Shown: positions 8,504-17,228, counted from the stretch's first letter. The stretch is 64,000 nt of DNA from Microbacterium mangrovi (GCF_000802305.1 NZ_JTDK01000006.1:620001-684000), one strand, 5' to 3'. Made by a program: numbers and translations. Notes: generated from the sequence alone by a model not told the origin.

Positions 8504-9829
8504 CTAGTGGCCGAGCAGGCTGACCGGGTTCACCAGGTCGGCGAGGATCAGCACGCCGCCCATCACGATCAGGGCGACGACCACCACGAAGGTGACCGGC
8601 ACGAGCCTGGTGGCATCCACCGGCTTCGGGGGCGGGCGGCGGAACAGCCGCGCCCAGGCGCGCTTGACGCCGTCCCACAGGGCCACCGCGACGTGCCCGC
8701 CGTCCAGCGGCAGCAGCGGCACCAGGTTGAAGACGAACAGCGCGATGTTCAGCGACGCGAGCAGGCTCAGGAAGCCGGCGATGCGGTTCGACACCGGCAC
8801 GTCGGCCGAGGCGACTTCTCCGGCGAGCACGCCGGCGCCGACGATCGACATGGGGCTGTCCGCGGATCGCTCACCGCCGGTGACCACCGTCACCGCCGTC
8901 TCGTAGACCTTCACCGGCATCTGCCAGATCAGCCCGCCCACCTGGGCGACGTTCTGGAGCGCGGCCTGCGGCCCCGCGAGGATCGGCTGTCGCTGCATCT
9001 CGGACGTGGGCCCGATGCCGACGAACCCCACGTTCTCGGTCTTGACCGTGCCGTCCGCGTTGTGCTCGGCCACGCCCTGCGCGTTGGTCACGGCGCGCTG
9101 GGCGAGCATCGGCGTGACCTGCAGCGTCACCGGCTGCCCGTCGCGTTCGACGACGAACGTGAGCTGCGTGTTCGGCGAGCGCTGGATGATGGCGGAGGCC
9201 TGGTCGAACGACGAGACCGCGGTGCCGTCGATCGACACGATCGTGTCGCCCGGCTTGAGTCCGGCTGCCGCGGCGGGCGCCTCCGGGTCGCTCGCACGGC
9301 AGGTCGTGCGGTTCTCGGACGCCGGGATGACGCACTGGCTCACCGACGAGACCGTCGTGGTCGCGGTCGCGACGCCGAACCCGCTGAAGACGATCGCGAA
9401 CAGGACGATCGCGAGCAGCAGGTTCATGACCGGCCCGCCGAGCATGATGATGATGCGCTGGTAGACCGGCAGCTTGTAGAAGACGCGGTCCTCGTCGCCC
9501 GCGATGGTCTCGTCGTTGCTGGCGCGGGCGTCCTGCACCATCGTGGCGAAGAATCCGCCGCCGGCGCGGCCGTCGCCCGACCCCTTCGGCGAGGGCGGGT
9601 ACATCCCGGCCATGGAGATGTAGCCGCCGAGCGGGATCGCCTTGATGCCGTACTCGGTCTCGCCCCTGCGGCGGGACCACAGGGTGGGGCCGAAACCGAT
9701 CATGTACTGGCCGACGCGCACCCCGAACAGCTTCGCCGGGGCGAGGTGGCCGAGTTCGTGCAGTGCGATGGACACGGCAAGGCCGACCACCATGAGGAGG
9801 ATCCCGATGATGAAGGCGATGACTGTCAC
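8504..9829 (-). CDS. rseP: Site-2 intramembrane metalloprotease (RseP/Rip1 family)
   Basis: 441 residues from GTG 9829. The zinc-binding HELGH is at residues 24-28 in the first membrane helix and the second catalytic motif, FNLVPLLPLDGGH, is near residue 370. A PDZ domain (about residues 190-280, LKPGDTIVSIDG) sits between. These proteases cut anti-sigma factors and other single-pass membrane proteins. TACCCT (9841-9836) is six bases before the GTG, so the transcript is likely leaderless. The gene is convergent with trpEG. Its usual neighbours dxr and ispG are on the same strand but 5 and 3.5 kb away. Confidence 0.93.
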   Translation of the reverse strand: MTVIAFIIGILLMVVGLAVSIALHELGHLAPAKLFGVRVGQYMIGFGPTLWSRRRGETEYGIKAIPLGGYISMAGMYPPSPKGSGDGRAGGGFFATMVQDARASNDETIAGDEDRVFYKLPVYQRIIIMLGGPVMNLLLAIVLFAIVFSGFGVATATTTVSSVSQCVIPASENRTTCRASDPEAPAAAAGLKPGDTIVSIDGTAVSSFDQASAIIQRSPNTQLTFVVERDGQPVTLQVTPMLAQRAVTNAQGVAEHNADGTVKTENVGFVGIGPTSEMQRQPILAGPQAALQNVAQVGGLIWQMPVKVYETAVTVVTGGERSADSPMSIVGAGVLAGEVASADVPVSNRIAGFLSLLASLNIALFVFNLVPLLPLDGGHVAVALWDGVKRAWARLFRRPPPKPVDATRLVPVTFVVVVALIVMGGVLILADLVNPVSLLGH

Positions 9830-9835
9830 CCGGAC

Positions 9836-9841
9836 AGGGTA
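9836..9841 (-). promoter_or_regulatory. -10 box TACCCT of rseP
   Basis: TACCCT stands six bases before GTG 9829. It is back to back with the promoter of the gene at 9885. Confidence 0.55.
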
Positions 9842-9871
9842 CGCGGTGGGGCTTTGAGTCCGGTGTGCGCA

Positions 9872-9877
9872 TAGGGT
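9872..9877 (+). promoter_or_regulatory. -10 box TAGGGT
   Basis: TAGGGT stands seven bases before ATG 9885, and no Shine-Dalgarno sequence is seen, so this is a likely leaderless start. Confidence 0.5.
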
Positions 9878-9884
9878 GGAACGG

Positions 9885-10493
9885 ATGCGACCGGTGACTC
9901 CACGACAGGCGCGGGCTCTCCGTGCCGCCTCGACGTCGGCGCTGACCACTCTCTTCGCCGCCGCCGCGCATACGCTCGGCGGGGGCGGAGCGCCGGCGCC
10001 CACCGTGCTGCTCATCGCCGCCCTGCTGTCGTTGCCGGTCGCTCTGCTGCTCACGGGCCGGCGCGCCGGGGCCGTGCGCTCTTCGCTCGCGGTTCTCGGG
10101 TCGCAGGCCGTCTATCACCTCGTCTTCGCCGTGTTCGGGATGTCCGCCGCGTTCGCCGGACCCGTCTCCCACGTGCACGGCGTCCTGCCCGGCGCAGCCG
10201 CCGCGCCCGCGACGATGGCCGCGATGGATGCCTCCGGGCCCCTGCTGGGCCTGTTCGAACCGACGATGCTCGTGATGCACGCCCTCGCCGCCGTGGCGGC
10301 GATCCTCATGCTCCGCCACGGCGAGCGTCTCCTGCACGCGGTCGCCGCGATGATCTGGCCGGCACTGCTGCGTCACGCCTTCCGACCCCTCGCGGTGCGG
10401 ATCGCGGGCACTCTGGCCGCTCGGCATCCGCAGACCCTCGTGGGCGCCCTGCTCCCGGCCGTGCGCGGGCGCGGTCCCCCGGTGCGGGTCTGA
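9885..10493 (+). CDS. Membrane protein of unknown function next to ycnI
   Basis: 202 residues with about five hydrophobic helices (near residues 38-60, 68-90, 100-118, 127-145 and a weaker one around 150). I do not recognise a named family. The loop between helices 3 and 4 is rich in His and Met (SHVHG, MAAMDA), and MLVMHALAAVAAILMLRHGE follows, which could suit metal handling. The next gene on the same strand is a YcnI copper-binding protein 138 bases downstream, so a shared role in copper homeostasis is a reasonable inference. It has its own leaderless promoter, divergent from rseP. Confidence 0.7.
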   Translation: MRPVTPRQARALRAASTSALTTLFAAAAHTLGGGGAPAPTVLLIAALLSLPVALLLTGRRAGAVRSSLAVLGSQAVYHLVFAVFGMSAAFAGPVSHVHGVLPGAAAAPATMAAMDASGPLLGLFEPTMLVMHALAAVAAILMLRHGERLLHAVAAMIWPALLRHAFRPLAVRIAGTLAARHPQTLVGALLPAVRGRGPPVRV

Positions 10494-10631
10494 CGACCTC
10501 TCTCGTGTGAACGGGAGCCGTCGTCGTTCGACTCCCCTGAAGCACCGGATGCCGCACTTCGCCAGGCATCCGTTCGTGCGCGCCCGTGCCCGTCGATCGC
10601 GTGGTCGCGCACCCGACACGAGAGAACCTCC

Positions 10632-11348
10632 ATGAACGGCAACACCCTGAAAACGTCCCCTTCGCGCGCCCGCCGCACGCTGCTCGCCGCAGCCGGCGTG
10701 ACGGCAGGCTGCGCCCTCGCGCTGGCCGTGCCGCTGGCGGCATCCGCCCACGTGGAGGTGAGCCCCGCCACCGCACCGGCAGGCGGCACCACCCGTCTGA
10801 CGTTCCAGTTCCACCACGGCTGCGACGGCTCCCCCACCACGGCCCTGGCGATCCGCATCCCCGCCGGCGTCGCGAGCACGATGCCCGTGTACGACGGCGG
10901 CTGGACGATCCATCGCACCGACGGGGCCGACGGCCTGCCCACGCAGGTCACCTTCGTGGCCCGGCAGCCCATTCCCACCGATACCTCGGCCGCGGTCTCG
11001 CTGGACGTGCTGTTCAGCTCGAGCGCTGCCGGCAAGCAGATCTCGTTCCCGGTCGTGCAGACCTGCGAGAAGGGCAGCACCTCCTGGACGCAGATCCCCA
11101 AGACGGGACAGGACCCGGAGTCCCTGGACACCCCTGCCCCCACCCTCGCCGTCGGCGCGAAGGGCGTGGGCGACGAGGATGATGTCGCCCATTCGTCCGC
11201 GTCCCCTTCGGCGAGCGCGGAACCGCAGCAGACGACCTCGTCGCGCTCGGACGACCAGCCGGATCCGGTGGCGCGCTGGCTGGCGGCGGGCGGGCTCGTG
11301 GCCGGTATCGCCGCCCTGGTCGTCTCCGTCGTCCGTCGCCGCAAGTAG
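10632..11348 (+). CDS. ycnI: YcnI family copper-binding protein (DUF1775)
   Basis: 238 residues. A signal peptide is followed by ASA and then His40, giving the mature N-terminus HVEVSP; in YcnI proteins this N-terminal histidine helps bind Cu(II), with a conserved tryptophan (here GGWTIHR). The beta-sandwich domain covers about residues 40-170. A Ser/Thr/Pro-rich linker leads to one C-terminal membrane helix and the basic tail RRRK, so the domain is anchored on the outer face of the membrane. ATG 10632 follows GAGAG. It probably works with the membrane protein encoded upstream. Copper binding is known for the family and inferred here. Confidence 0.88.
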   Translation: MNGNTLKTSPSRARRTLLAAAGVTAGCALALAVPLAASAHVEVSPATAPAGGTTRLTFQFHHGCDGSPTTALAIRIPAGVASTMPVYDGGWTIHRTDGADGLPTQVTFVARQPIPTDTSAAVSLDVLFSSSAAGKQISFPVVQTCEKGSTSWTQIPKTGQDPESLDTPAPTLAVGAKGVGDEDDVAHSSASPSASAEPQQTTSSRSDDQPDPVARWLAAGGLVAGIAALVVSVVRRRK

Positions 11349-11419
11349 CCGTCGTCGTTCGTGGACACCGCCGGTGCGCGGTGTCCCCGAACGACAGACA
11401 ATGCGAGGATGGAGGCACC

Positions 11420-13087
11420 ATGGCAACCCCTGCTTCCAACCTGCCTCCCGTCCTCCGACCCGAGCAGCCCCCCGTGCGCTCCCTCGACGATCTCGCGGCG
11501 CGCTTCGGCACCTCCACCCGCGGCCTGACGAAGGGCGTGACCCTCACCGGCGTCACCCTGGCCACCGCCGACCTCCGACCCGGGGAGGCGTTCGTCGCCA
11601 TCCGGGGCGTGAACCGGCACGGCGCCGAGTTCGCGGCGTCCGCCGCCGAGAAGGGCGCCGTCGCGATCGTGACGGATGCCGCCGGCGCCGACATCGCCGA
11701 ATCCGCCGGCCTGCCGATCGTCGTCGTCGACCACCCGCGCGCCGTGCTCGGCGACCTCTCCGCCTGGGTCTACGGCACCGGCGCCGACGACGAACTGCCC
11801 CTGCTGTTCGGCACCACGGGCACCAACGGGAAGACCAGCGTGTCGCATCTGCTGGAGGGCATCCTCTCCCAGCTCGGGGTGGTCACCGGCCTCAGCTCCA
11901 CGGCCGAGCGCCACATCGCCGGCCAGGTGATCGTCTCGCGGCTGACCACGCCGGAGGCATCCGAGTTCCATGCCCTGCTCGCGCTGATGCGCGAGCGCGG
12001 CGTCGAGGCCGTCGCGGTCGAGGTGAGCGCGCAGGCACTCAGCCGCCATCGCGTCGACGGCCTGATGTTCGACGTCGCCGGGTTCACCAACCTCAGCCAC
12101 GACCACCTCGACGACTACGCGGACATGCGGGAGTATTTCGAGGCGAAGCTGCAGCTGTTCCGCCCCGACCGCTCCCGCCGCGGCGTGATCTCGCTGGACT
12201 CCACCGCAGGCGCTGAGGTGGCGGCGCGCAGCGAGGTGCCGGTCGTGACGATCGTCTGCCCGGCGATCGCCGCCGACCCGGGAGCCGCAGCCGACTGGAC
12301 CGTGCAGATCCTCGAAGAGCGCCAGGACGGCACGACGTTCCGCCTGGACGGCCCCGGGGGCCGCTCGCTCACGACCGTGGTGCCCACGATCGGACGCCAC
12401 ATGGCCGCCAACGCGGGCCTGGCGATCGTGATGCTGCTCGAGGGCGGCTACACGTGGGAGGCACTGGTCGCCGCGCTCGACGGAGGCCGCATCGAGGCGT
12501 ACCTCCCCGGCCGGACCGAGCGCGTGTCCGGCGACCGCGGGCCGGCCGTCTACGTCGACTTCGGGCACTCCCCCGACGCCTTCGAGAAGACCCTCGCCGC
12601 GGTGCGCCACGTGACGCCCGGCAAGGTGCTGTTCCTCATGGGCGCCGACGGCGACCGGGATGCCACCAAGCGTCTCGACATGGGCCGGACCGGCGCCGAG
12701 GGCAGCGACATCTTCATCGTCACCGACCACCACCCGCGTTTCGAGGATCCCGACTCGATCCGGGCGACGCTCCTGGAGGGTGCGCGCCGGGCCGGCACCG
12801 CCACCGAACTCCACGAGTTCTCCCCGCCCGAGCGGGCGATCATCGAGGCCGTGCGCCTCGTCGGCGAGGGCGACGCGATCCTGTGGTGCGGCCCCGGCCA
12901 CCAGGACTACCGCGACATCCGCGGCATCCGCACGCCGTACTCGGCCCGCGAGCTCGCCCGGCGTGCGCTGCGGGATGCCGGCTGGCCGGTTCCGGAGCCG
13001 CACTGGCCCGTGCCGTACCCGGACGACGAGACCCCGCTCTCCGACCCCGCACGGGAATGGCGCACCGCCCCCTCGTCGGGGCGCTGA
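11420..13087 (+). CDS. MurE-like Mur ligase (UDP-MurNAc-dipeptide:amino acid ligase family)
   Basis: 555 residues in three Mur-ligase domains: an N-terminal UDP-binding domain, a central ATPase with GTTGTNGKTS near residue 132, and a C-terminal domain. GLSSTAERH and TTPEASEFHALL match the MurE substrate region. Where DAP-type MurE has DNPR, this protein has HHPR inside VTDHHPRFEDP, so it probably does not use meso-DAP. Microbacteriaceae often have other diamino acids or homoserine at position 3. It may be a paralogue of the division-cluster MurE. GGAGG at 11411-11415 precedes ATG 11420. The RelA/SpoT-like gene follows after 13 bases, probably in the same operon. Confidence 0.8.
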   Translation: MATPASNLPPVLRPEQPPVRSLDDLAARFGTSTRGLTKGVTLTGVTLATADLRPGEAFVAIRGVNRHGAEFAASAAEKGAVAIVTDAAGADIAESAGLPIVVVDHPRAVLGDLSAWVYGTGADDELPLLFGTTGTNGKTSVSHLLEGILSQLGVVTGLSSTAERHIAGQVIVSRLTTPEASEFHALLALMRERGVEAVAVEVSAQALSRHRVDGLMFDVAGFTNLSHDHLDDYADMREYFEAKLQLFRPDRSRRGVISLDSTAGAEVAARSEVPVVTIVCPAIAADPGAAADWTVQILEERQDGTTFRLDGPGGRSLTTVVPTIGRHMAANAGLAIVMLLEGGYTWEALVAALDGGRIEAYLPGRTERVSGDRGPAVYVDFGHSPDAFEKTLAAVRHVTPGKVLFLMGADGDRDATKRLDMGRTGAEGSDIFIVTDHHPRFEDPDSIRATLLEGARRAGTATELHEFSPPERAIIEAVRLVGEGDAILWCGPGHQDYRDIRGIRTPYSARELARRALRDAGWPVPEPHWPVPYPDDETPLSDPAREWRTAPSSGR

Positions 13088-13100
13088 CCGAGAAGCGCCG

Positions 13101-14330
13101 ATGACGCCGCTCACCCCCGACGACGAGGCCCGGATCGAGGCCGACCTTCGCCGCTACGACGAGCTCCTGCCGGAGTACCGGCAGAACATCCACGAGCTCA
13201 CGCGCCGGCTCACCGAGGTCATCGGGGCCGACGACCGTGTGCACCTGCACGCGATCGAACCGCGCGTGAAGACCCGCGAGTCGCTGGAGAACAAGCTCAG
13301 GGAGAAGGCCGAGACAGATCCGCTCGGCCGCATCGAGGACACCCTCGGCGTGCGCATCATCACGTACTTCCGCGACGATGCGACCTGGGTCGAGCAGATC
13401 GTGCGCGAACTGCTGCGCGTGCACGAGGGGACGTACGCCGACAAGGCGGCGCTCCTCGAAGATCAGGAGTTCGGATACCGGTCGATCCAGTTCGTCGCGA
13501 CGATGCCGTGGGCCGTGGCCGACGAGAATCTCCCGTCGATCCTGCGCGACCAGCGCAAGCCGCCGCCGCTGTCGGCGGCGATCGTGGAGATCCAGATCCG
13601 CAGCATCCTGGAGCACGGCTGGGCGGAGATCGAGCACGATCTGGTCTACAAGAGCGGGCTGCCCCTGCCCCGCCCGATCCGTCGCCGGTTCGCCCTCACC
13701 GCCGCACTCATCGAGAACGCCGACGAGCAGCTCGAGGTGATCCGCGACCAGCTGGCGCTGGACCGGCCGCCCGCGCTGCCCGAACCCGAACCCGAAGCCG
13801 ACGACGAGACCGGATTCGTCGAGCGGCTGATCGCTTCGGATCGCACCTCGCGCGCCCTGGACGACCAGATCGCGGCGGCGCTCGACCTGCGCCCGGGAAA
13901 GCCCGCGAACTATCTGCGCGACGTCGAACGCGCCGTGCACGTGGCGATGCTGGACTCGCGCGAGAAGCTGGAGCAGGCACTGGCCGAGCAGGACGGCAAG
14001 CTCGGACTGCGGATGGCGATCGTCTGCGCAGACGTCTCCCAGCAGCTGACCCGGCCCGATTCCGTCCGGGAGACCGACGAGCCCGTCGTCGCGTTCCCGG
14101 GTGTCGGGGTGTACTGGACCGCGTTGGCGCTCCTGCACCGGCAGGAGGATTCGGAGTGGCACTTCACCGCCGTCGGCGAGGGGCGCCTGTCCGAGTACCG
14201 GGACGTCGGACGCTATCTCGTCGAGCATCCCGAGGAGTCGGCGATCGGCATCCGGGAGCGCTACCGCGCGCAGGCGTATCCGGCCGGTGCGGCCCCGGAA
14301 TCGCCCCACCGCCTGGATCTGGCTCCCTGA
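13101..14330 (+). CDS. RelA/SpoT synthetase-domain protein (small alarmone synthetase-like)
   Basis: 409 residues. Residues 40-215 form a RelA/SpoT nucleotidyltransferase domain: KTRESLENKL, RIEDTLGVRIITYF, FGYRSIQF (GYRSIHY in the family) and EIQIRSILEHGWAEIEHDL. There is no HD hydrolase and no TGS/ACT region, so it is not a long RSH. About 190 C-terminal residues have no domain I recognise. Proteins with this domain make (p)ppGpp from GTP or GDP and ATP. It lies directly after the MurE-like gene, which could tie wall synthesis to the stringent response. The stop falls inside an 18-base tandem duplication. Activity is inferred, not shown. Confidence 0.78.
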   Translation: MTPLTPDDEARIEADLRRYDELLPEYRQNIHELTRRLTEVIGADDRVHLHAIEPRVKTRESLENKLREKAETDPLGRIEDTLGVRIITYFRDDATWVEQIVRELLRVHEGTYADKAALLEDQEFGYRSIQFVATMPWAVADENLPSILRDQRKPPPLSAAIVEIQIRSILEHGWAEIEHDLVYKSGLPLPRPIRRRFALTAALIENADEQLEVIRDQLALDRPPALPEPEPEADDETGFVERLIASDRTSRALDDQIAAALDLRPGKPANYLRDVERAVHVAMLDSREKLEQALAEQDGKLGLRMAIVCADVSQQLTRPDSVRETDEPVVAFPGVGVYWTALALLHRQEDSEWHFTAVGEGRLSEYRDVGRYLVEHPEESAIGIRERYRAQAYPAGAAPESPHRLDLAP

Positions 14331-14363
14331 TCAGCCGATCTGCGCTGATCAGCCGATCTGCGC
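14328..14363. repeat. 18-base tandem duplication across two convergent stop codons
   Basis: The 18-base unit TGATCAGCCGATCTGCGC occurs twice in a row. Copy 1 (14328-14345) holds the plus-strand stop of the RelA/SpoT-like gene and copy 2 (14346-14363) holds the minus-strand stop of the next gene. On the minus strand the duplication leaves a second stop in copy 1. It looks like recent slippage or repair. Confidence 0.9.
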
Positions 14364-15038
14364 GACGGCGTGCGCGATCACCAGGGCGAGCATGATGAAC
14401 CCCGCGAACGACTCGAGGGCCATCAGCGCCTTGGCGCGAGTGGTCAGGGGCATGGTGTCGGTGGCGCTGAAGGCCATCGAGTTGCTCAAGGAGAAGTAGA
14501 GGTAGTCGACGAACGTCGGCACCCAGTCGCTCTTCTCCGACGAGCCCCGCGCGACCTCGATGACGTTTCCGGCGTTCTCGTCCTGCGGGAACCGGAAGTC
14601 GGCGGAGCGCATCTTCGCCCGTGGAATCGTGGTCCGCGCGACCGGGCCGCCCCGATCGATGCACCAGAAGACGAGCGCGAACGCGATCACGTTGGTCACC
14701 CAGACCTGCAGGGATGCCAGCAGCAGGGGCGATCCGCTGTTCGACTTGTGTGCGAGCTGCACGATGAGCAGCACCAGGGTCAGCTGGTTCGCCACCACGA
14801 TCACGAGGGCGAGCACCAGTTCGGCGATGCGCGAGACCCGCGTCTCCCGCGTGTACCGGTGCGGATTGATGACGATCAGCGGGACGAGCAGCACCAGGCC
14901 GATCGCGACGACGATGTAGCGCTGGACGGCGAACAGGTCGCTCGGCAGGAACGTGTACAGGGCGAGTGCGACGACGATCGCGACGGCCACGGGCCAACGA
15001 TGCTCCGGTGTCGCGCTGCGCTCGTTTCGATCCACCAT
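14349..15038 (-). CDS. Multi-pass membrane protein, DUF1345-like
   Basis: 229 residues with about five membrane helices. The C-terminal part, FVDYLYFSLSNSMAFSATD followed by a last helix, resembles the end of DUF1345 proteins and a pore-loop-plus-helix arrangement. Function is unknown. The start ATG 15038 is exactly six bases after TAGGGT, so it is probably leaderless and transcribed alone. It is convergent with the RelA/SpoT-like gene. The family call is tentative; the membrane topology is clear. Confidence 0.65.
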   Translation of the reverse strand: MVDRNERSATPEHRWPVAVAIVVALALYTFLPSDLFAVQRYIVVAIGLVLLVPLIVINPHRYTRETRVSRIAELVLALVIVVANQLTLVLLIVQLAHKSNSGSPLLLASLQVWVTNVIAFALVFWCIDRGGPVARTTIPRAKMRSADFRFPQDENAGNVIEVARGSSEKSDWVPTFVDYLYFSLSNSMAFSATDTMPLTTRAKALMALESFAGFIMLALVIAHAVAQIG

Positions 15039-15044
15039 GAGCGC

Positions 15045-15050
15045 ACCCTA
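15045..15050 (-). promoter_or_regulatory. -10 box TAGGGT
   Basis: TAGGGT stands six bases before ATG 15038. Confidence 0.55.
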
Positions 15051-15081
15051 ACCCGCTTCGTGCGAACGGGGCCGGAGCCGC

Positions 15082-16173
15082 TCAGCGCGCCGGGCCCGCC
15101 GCGATCACGGCGTCGGCGGCGGCCCGCGCCCAGCGCTCCGCCTCGGCGAGCGTCGCTCGGCTGAGCTCGGCGGGCGGCTCGTGCGCGTCGACGATGCGCG
15201 CGACGGTGTCGACGATGCCGGGGAACGGGAGCCGGCCCTCGTGGAACGCGTCGACCGCCTGCTCGTTGGCGGCGTTGAAGACCGCGGGGTAGGTGCGCCC
15301 GGCACGCCCGACCTGCTTGGCCAGGCGCACGGCGGGGAAGGCGTCGTCGTCGAGCGGTTCGAAGGTCCAGGATGCCGGTGCCGTCCAATCGATCGGCACG
15401 CCCACGCCGCCGACCCGGTTCGGCCAGTCGAGTCCCAGGGAGATGGGCAGCCGCATGTCGGGCGGCGACGCCTGCGCGATCGTGGAGCCGTCGACGAACT
15501 CGACCATGGAATGCACGACCGACTGGGGATGCACGACGACGTCGATCGCGTCGTAGGGGACGTCGAAGAGCAGGTGGGCCTCGATGACCTCGAGGCCCTT
15601 GTTCACGAGCGTCGCCGAGTTCGTCGTGACCACGCGCCCCATGTCCCATGTGGGGTGCGCCAGCGCCTGGGCGGGGGTCACGTCGGCGAGCTGCTCCCGC
15701 GTGCGGCCGCGGAACGGGCCGCCCGACGCGGTGACCACGAGCCGGCGCACCTCGCCCGCGGTCCCGGCCCGCAGCGCCTGGGCGATGGCGGAGTGCTCCG
15801 AGTCGACCGGGACGATCTGGCCGGGCGCGGCGAGCGCGGTGACGAGGTCTCCGCCGACGATCAGCGACTCCTTGTTGGCCAGGGCCAGCGTGCGCCCTGC
15901 CTCGAGCGCCGCCAGCGTCGGGCCGAGACCCACCGACCCGGTGATGCCGTTGAGCACCACGTCGCACTCGACCTCGCGGACCAGCTGCTCGGCCTCCGCG
16001 GCTCCGAATGCCGTGTGCGTCACGTCGAACTCCGCGGCCTGCGCGGCCACGGCGTCGCGGTTGGATCCCGCCGCGAGTCCGACCACCGTGAACCGTTCCG
16101 GATTCGCCCGGATGACGTCGAGCGCCTGGGTGCCGATGGAGCCTGTCGAACCGAGGATGAGCACGCGTCGCAT
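15082..16173 (-). CDS. dxr: 1-deoxy-D-xylulose 5-phosphate reductoisomerase
   Basis: 363 residues. It makes MEP from DXP with NADPH, the committed step of the MEP pathway. The N-terminal Rossmann motif is GSTGSIGTQ (residues 8-16); [11 protein letters not shown] and [10 protein letters not shown] are the family's metal and substrate motifs. Length is slightly below the usual 390, with the C-terminus complete to the stop. ATG 16173 is six bases after TAGGCT, giving a leaderless transcript. The pathway partner ispG is 10 kb downstream on the same strand. Confidence 0.95.
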   Translation of the reverse strand: MRRVLILGSTGSIGTQALDVIRANPERFTVVGLAAGSNRDAVAAQAAEFDVTHTAFGAAEAEQLVREVECDVVLNGITGSVGLGPTLAALEAGRTLALANKESLIVGGDLVTALAAPGQIVPVDSEHSAIAQALRAGTAGEVRRLVVTASGGPFRGRTREQLADVTPAQALAHPTWDMGRVVTTNSATLVNKGLEVIEAHLLFDVPYDAIDVVVHPQSVVHSMVEFVDGSTIAQASPPDMRLPISLGLDWPNRVGGVGVPIDWTAPASWTFEPLDDDAFPAVRLAKQVGRAGRTYPAVFNAANEQAVDAFHEGRLPFPGIVDTVARIVDAHEPPAELSRATLAEAERWARAAADAVIAAGPAR

Positions 16174-16179
16174 CCGGCC

Positions 16180-16185
16180 AGCCTA
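16180..16185 (-). promoter_or_regulatory. -10 box TAGGCT of dxr
   Basis: TAGGCT ends six bases before ATG 16173. Confidence 0.55.
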
Positions 16186-16203
16186 ACCGCCGGCGGGAAA
16201 GCG

Positions 16204-16237
16204 GAACGGCCCCGCGAGAACTCTCGCGAGGCCGTTC
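16204..16237 (-). terminator. Terminator of the FKBP gene
   Basis: GAACGGCC (16204-16211) pairs with GGCCGTTC (16230-16237), and after one mismatch seven more pairs follow towards a tight loop. It lies 17 bases after the FKBP stop and upstream of the dxr promoter. Confidence 0.7.
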
Positions 16238-16253
16238 GGGCAGGGTGGGATCG

Positions 16254-17228
16254 TCACCCGCGGGCGTGCTGCACACCCAGGATGTCGATCGTGAACACGA
16301 GCGTCGAGTTGGCCGGGATGGAGCCCTGCGCGGTCGACCCGTAGCCGTCGGCCGGCGGGATCACCACGAGCACCTGGGACCCGACGGTGGCGCCGGTGAG
16401 CGCCTTGCCGAAGCCCTTCACGACCTTGTCGGTGGCGAAGGACGCGGGCGAGCCGTTCTTCCAGCTGGAGTCGAAGACCTTGCCGTCCTTCCAGAGCACG
16501 CCGGTGTACTGCACGAGCACGGTGTCGCCGCTGTGCACGGTGGCTCCGTCGCCCTTCTTCAGCACGGCGACCTTGGTGGTCTTGGGCGCGGCGGTCTTGG
16601 GGACCGTGATCGTGGGCTCGCCGTTCGCGGCCAGCTTCACGGTGGGCATGCCGGCCTCGGCCGGCTGCGCCTTGCCCCATGCCGCGGTGGGAACGACGGA
16701 CTTCACGTCGATGACGTCGACGCTCGCCTGGGTGGTCGCCGAGCCCGACGACGAGGCGGAGGTGCCCGGCATGACGGCCACGACCCGCGTGCCGACCGTG
16801 GCGCAGCCGAGGACCTTTCCGAGCACGCTGTCGGCGGAGATCTGCTGCGGCAGCAGCGACCCGTCGGTCTGACCGATGGCGCCGTTCTTCGCACCGGTCT
16901 TCGCGTTGTACTCGGTGAGAGCGAATTCGACGAGGTCGCCCGACTTCAGCTGCTGTCCGGAGCCCTTCGTGACGACGGTGCTCTGGATGTTCGACGCGGT
17001 GACGCCCTTCTTGAAGGACACGGTGGCCGCGTCGCCGACCTTGCCGCTGACCTTGACGGAGTCGGACGCCGAACCGGAGGGGACCTTCGCGTCGCACAGG
17101 TTGGTCGCGGCGCTCGCACTGGGCGACGCCGATGACGAGGACGCATTCGTGGACGACGCGCAGCCGGCCAGGGTGAGGGCCGCCACGGCAGCAGCGGACA
17201 GAGCAAAGATCGAACGGCGAAAACGCAC
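16254..17228 (-). CDS. FKBP-type peptidyl-prolyl isomerase lipoprotein
   Basis: 324 residues from a GTG with GAGG upstream. The signal peptide ends in the lipobox LAGC, so the protein is probably lipid-anchored outside the membrane after a Ser-rich linker. There are two FKBP-like units. The N-terminal one (about residues 70-200) is degenerate. The C-terminal one (about 220-324) has the standard VQYTGVLWKDGKVFDSSW, VVKGFGKAL, VIPPADGYG and LVFTIDILGV. It likely helps extracytoplasmic proteins fold. It is divergent from dhaK, and a terminator follows. Confidence 0.93.
   Translation of the reverse strand: MRFRRSIFALSAAAVAALTLAGCASSTNASSSSASPSASAATNLCDAKVPSGSASDSVKVSGKVGDAATVSFKKGVTASNIQSTVVTKGSGQQLKSGDLVEFALTEYNAKTGAKNGAIGQTDGSLLPQQISADSVLGKVLGCATVGTRVVAVMPGTSASSSGSATTQASVDVIDVKSVVPTAAWGKAQPAEAGMPTVKLAANGEPTITVPKTAAPKTTKVAVLKKGDGATVHSGDTVLVQYTGVLWKDGKVFDSSWKNGSPASFATDKVVKGFGKALTGATVGSQVLVVIPPADGYGSTAQGSIPANSTLVFTIDILGVQHARG

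Noticed and set aside
10373..13114. A 913-codon open frame on the minus strand, opposite ycnI and the MurE-like gene
   Set aside because: No recognisable domain. The opposite strand carries two well-supported genes with ribosome binding sites.
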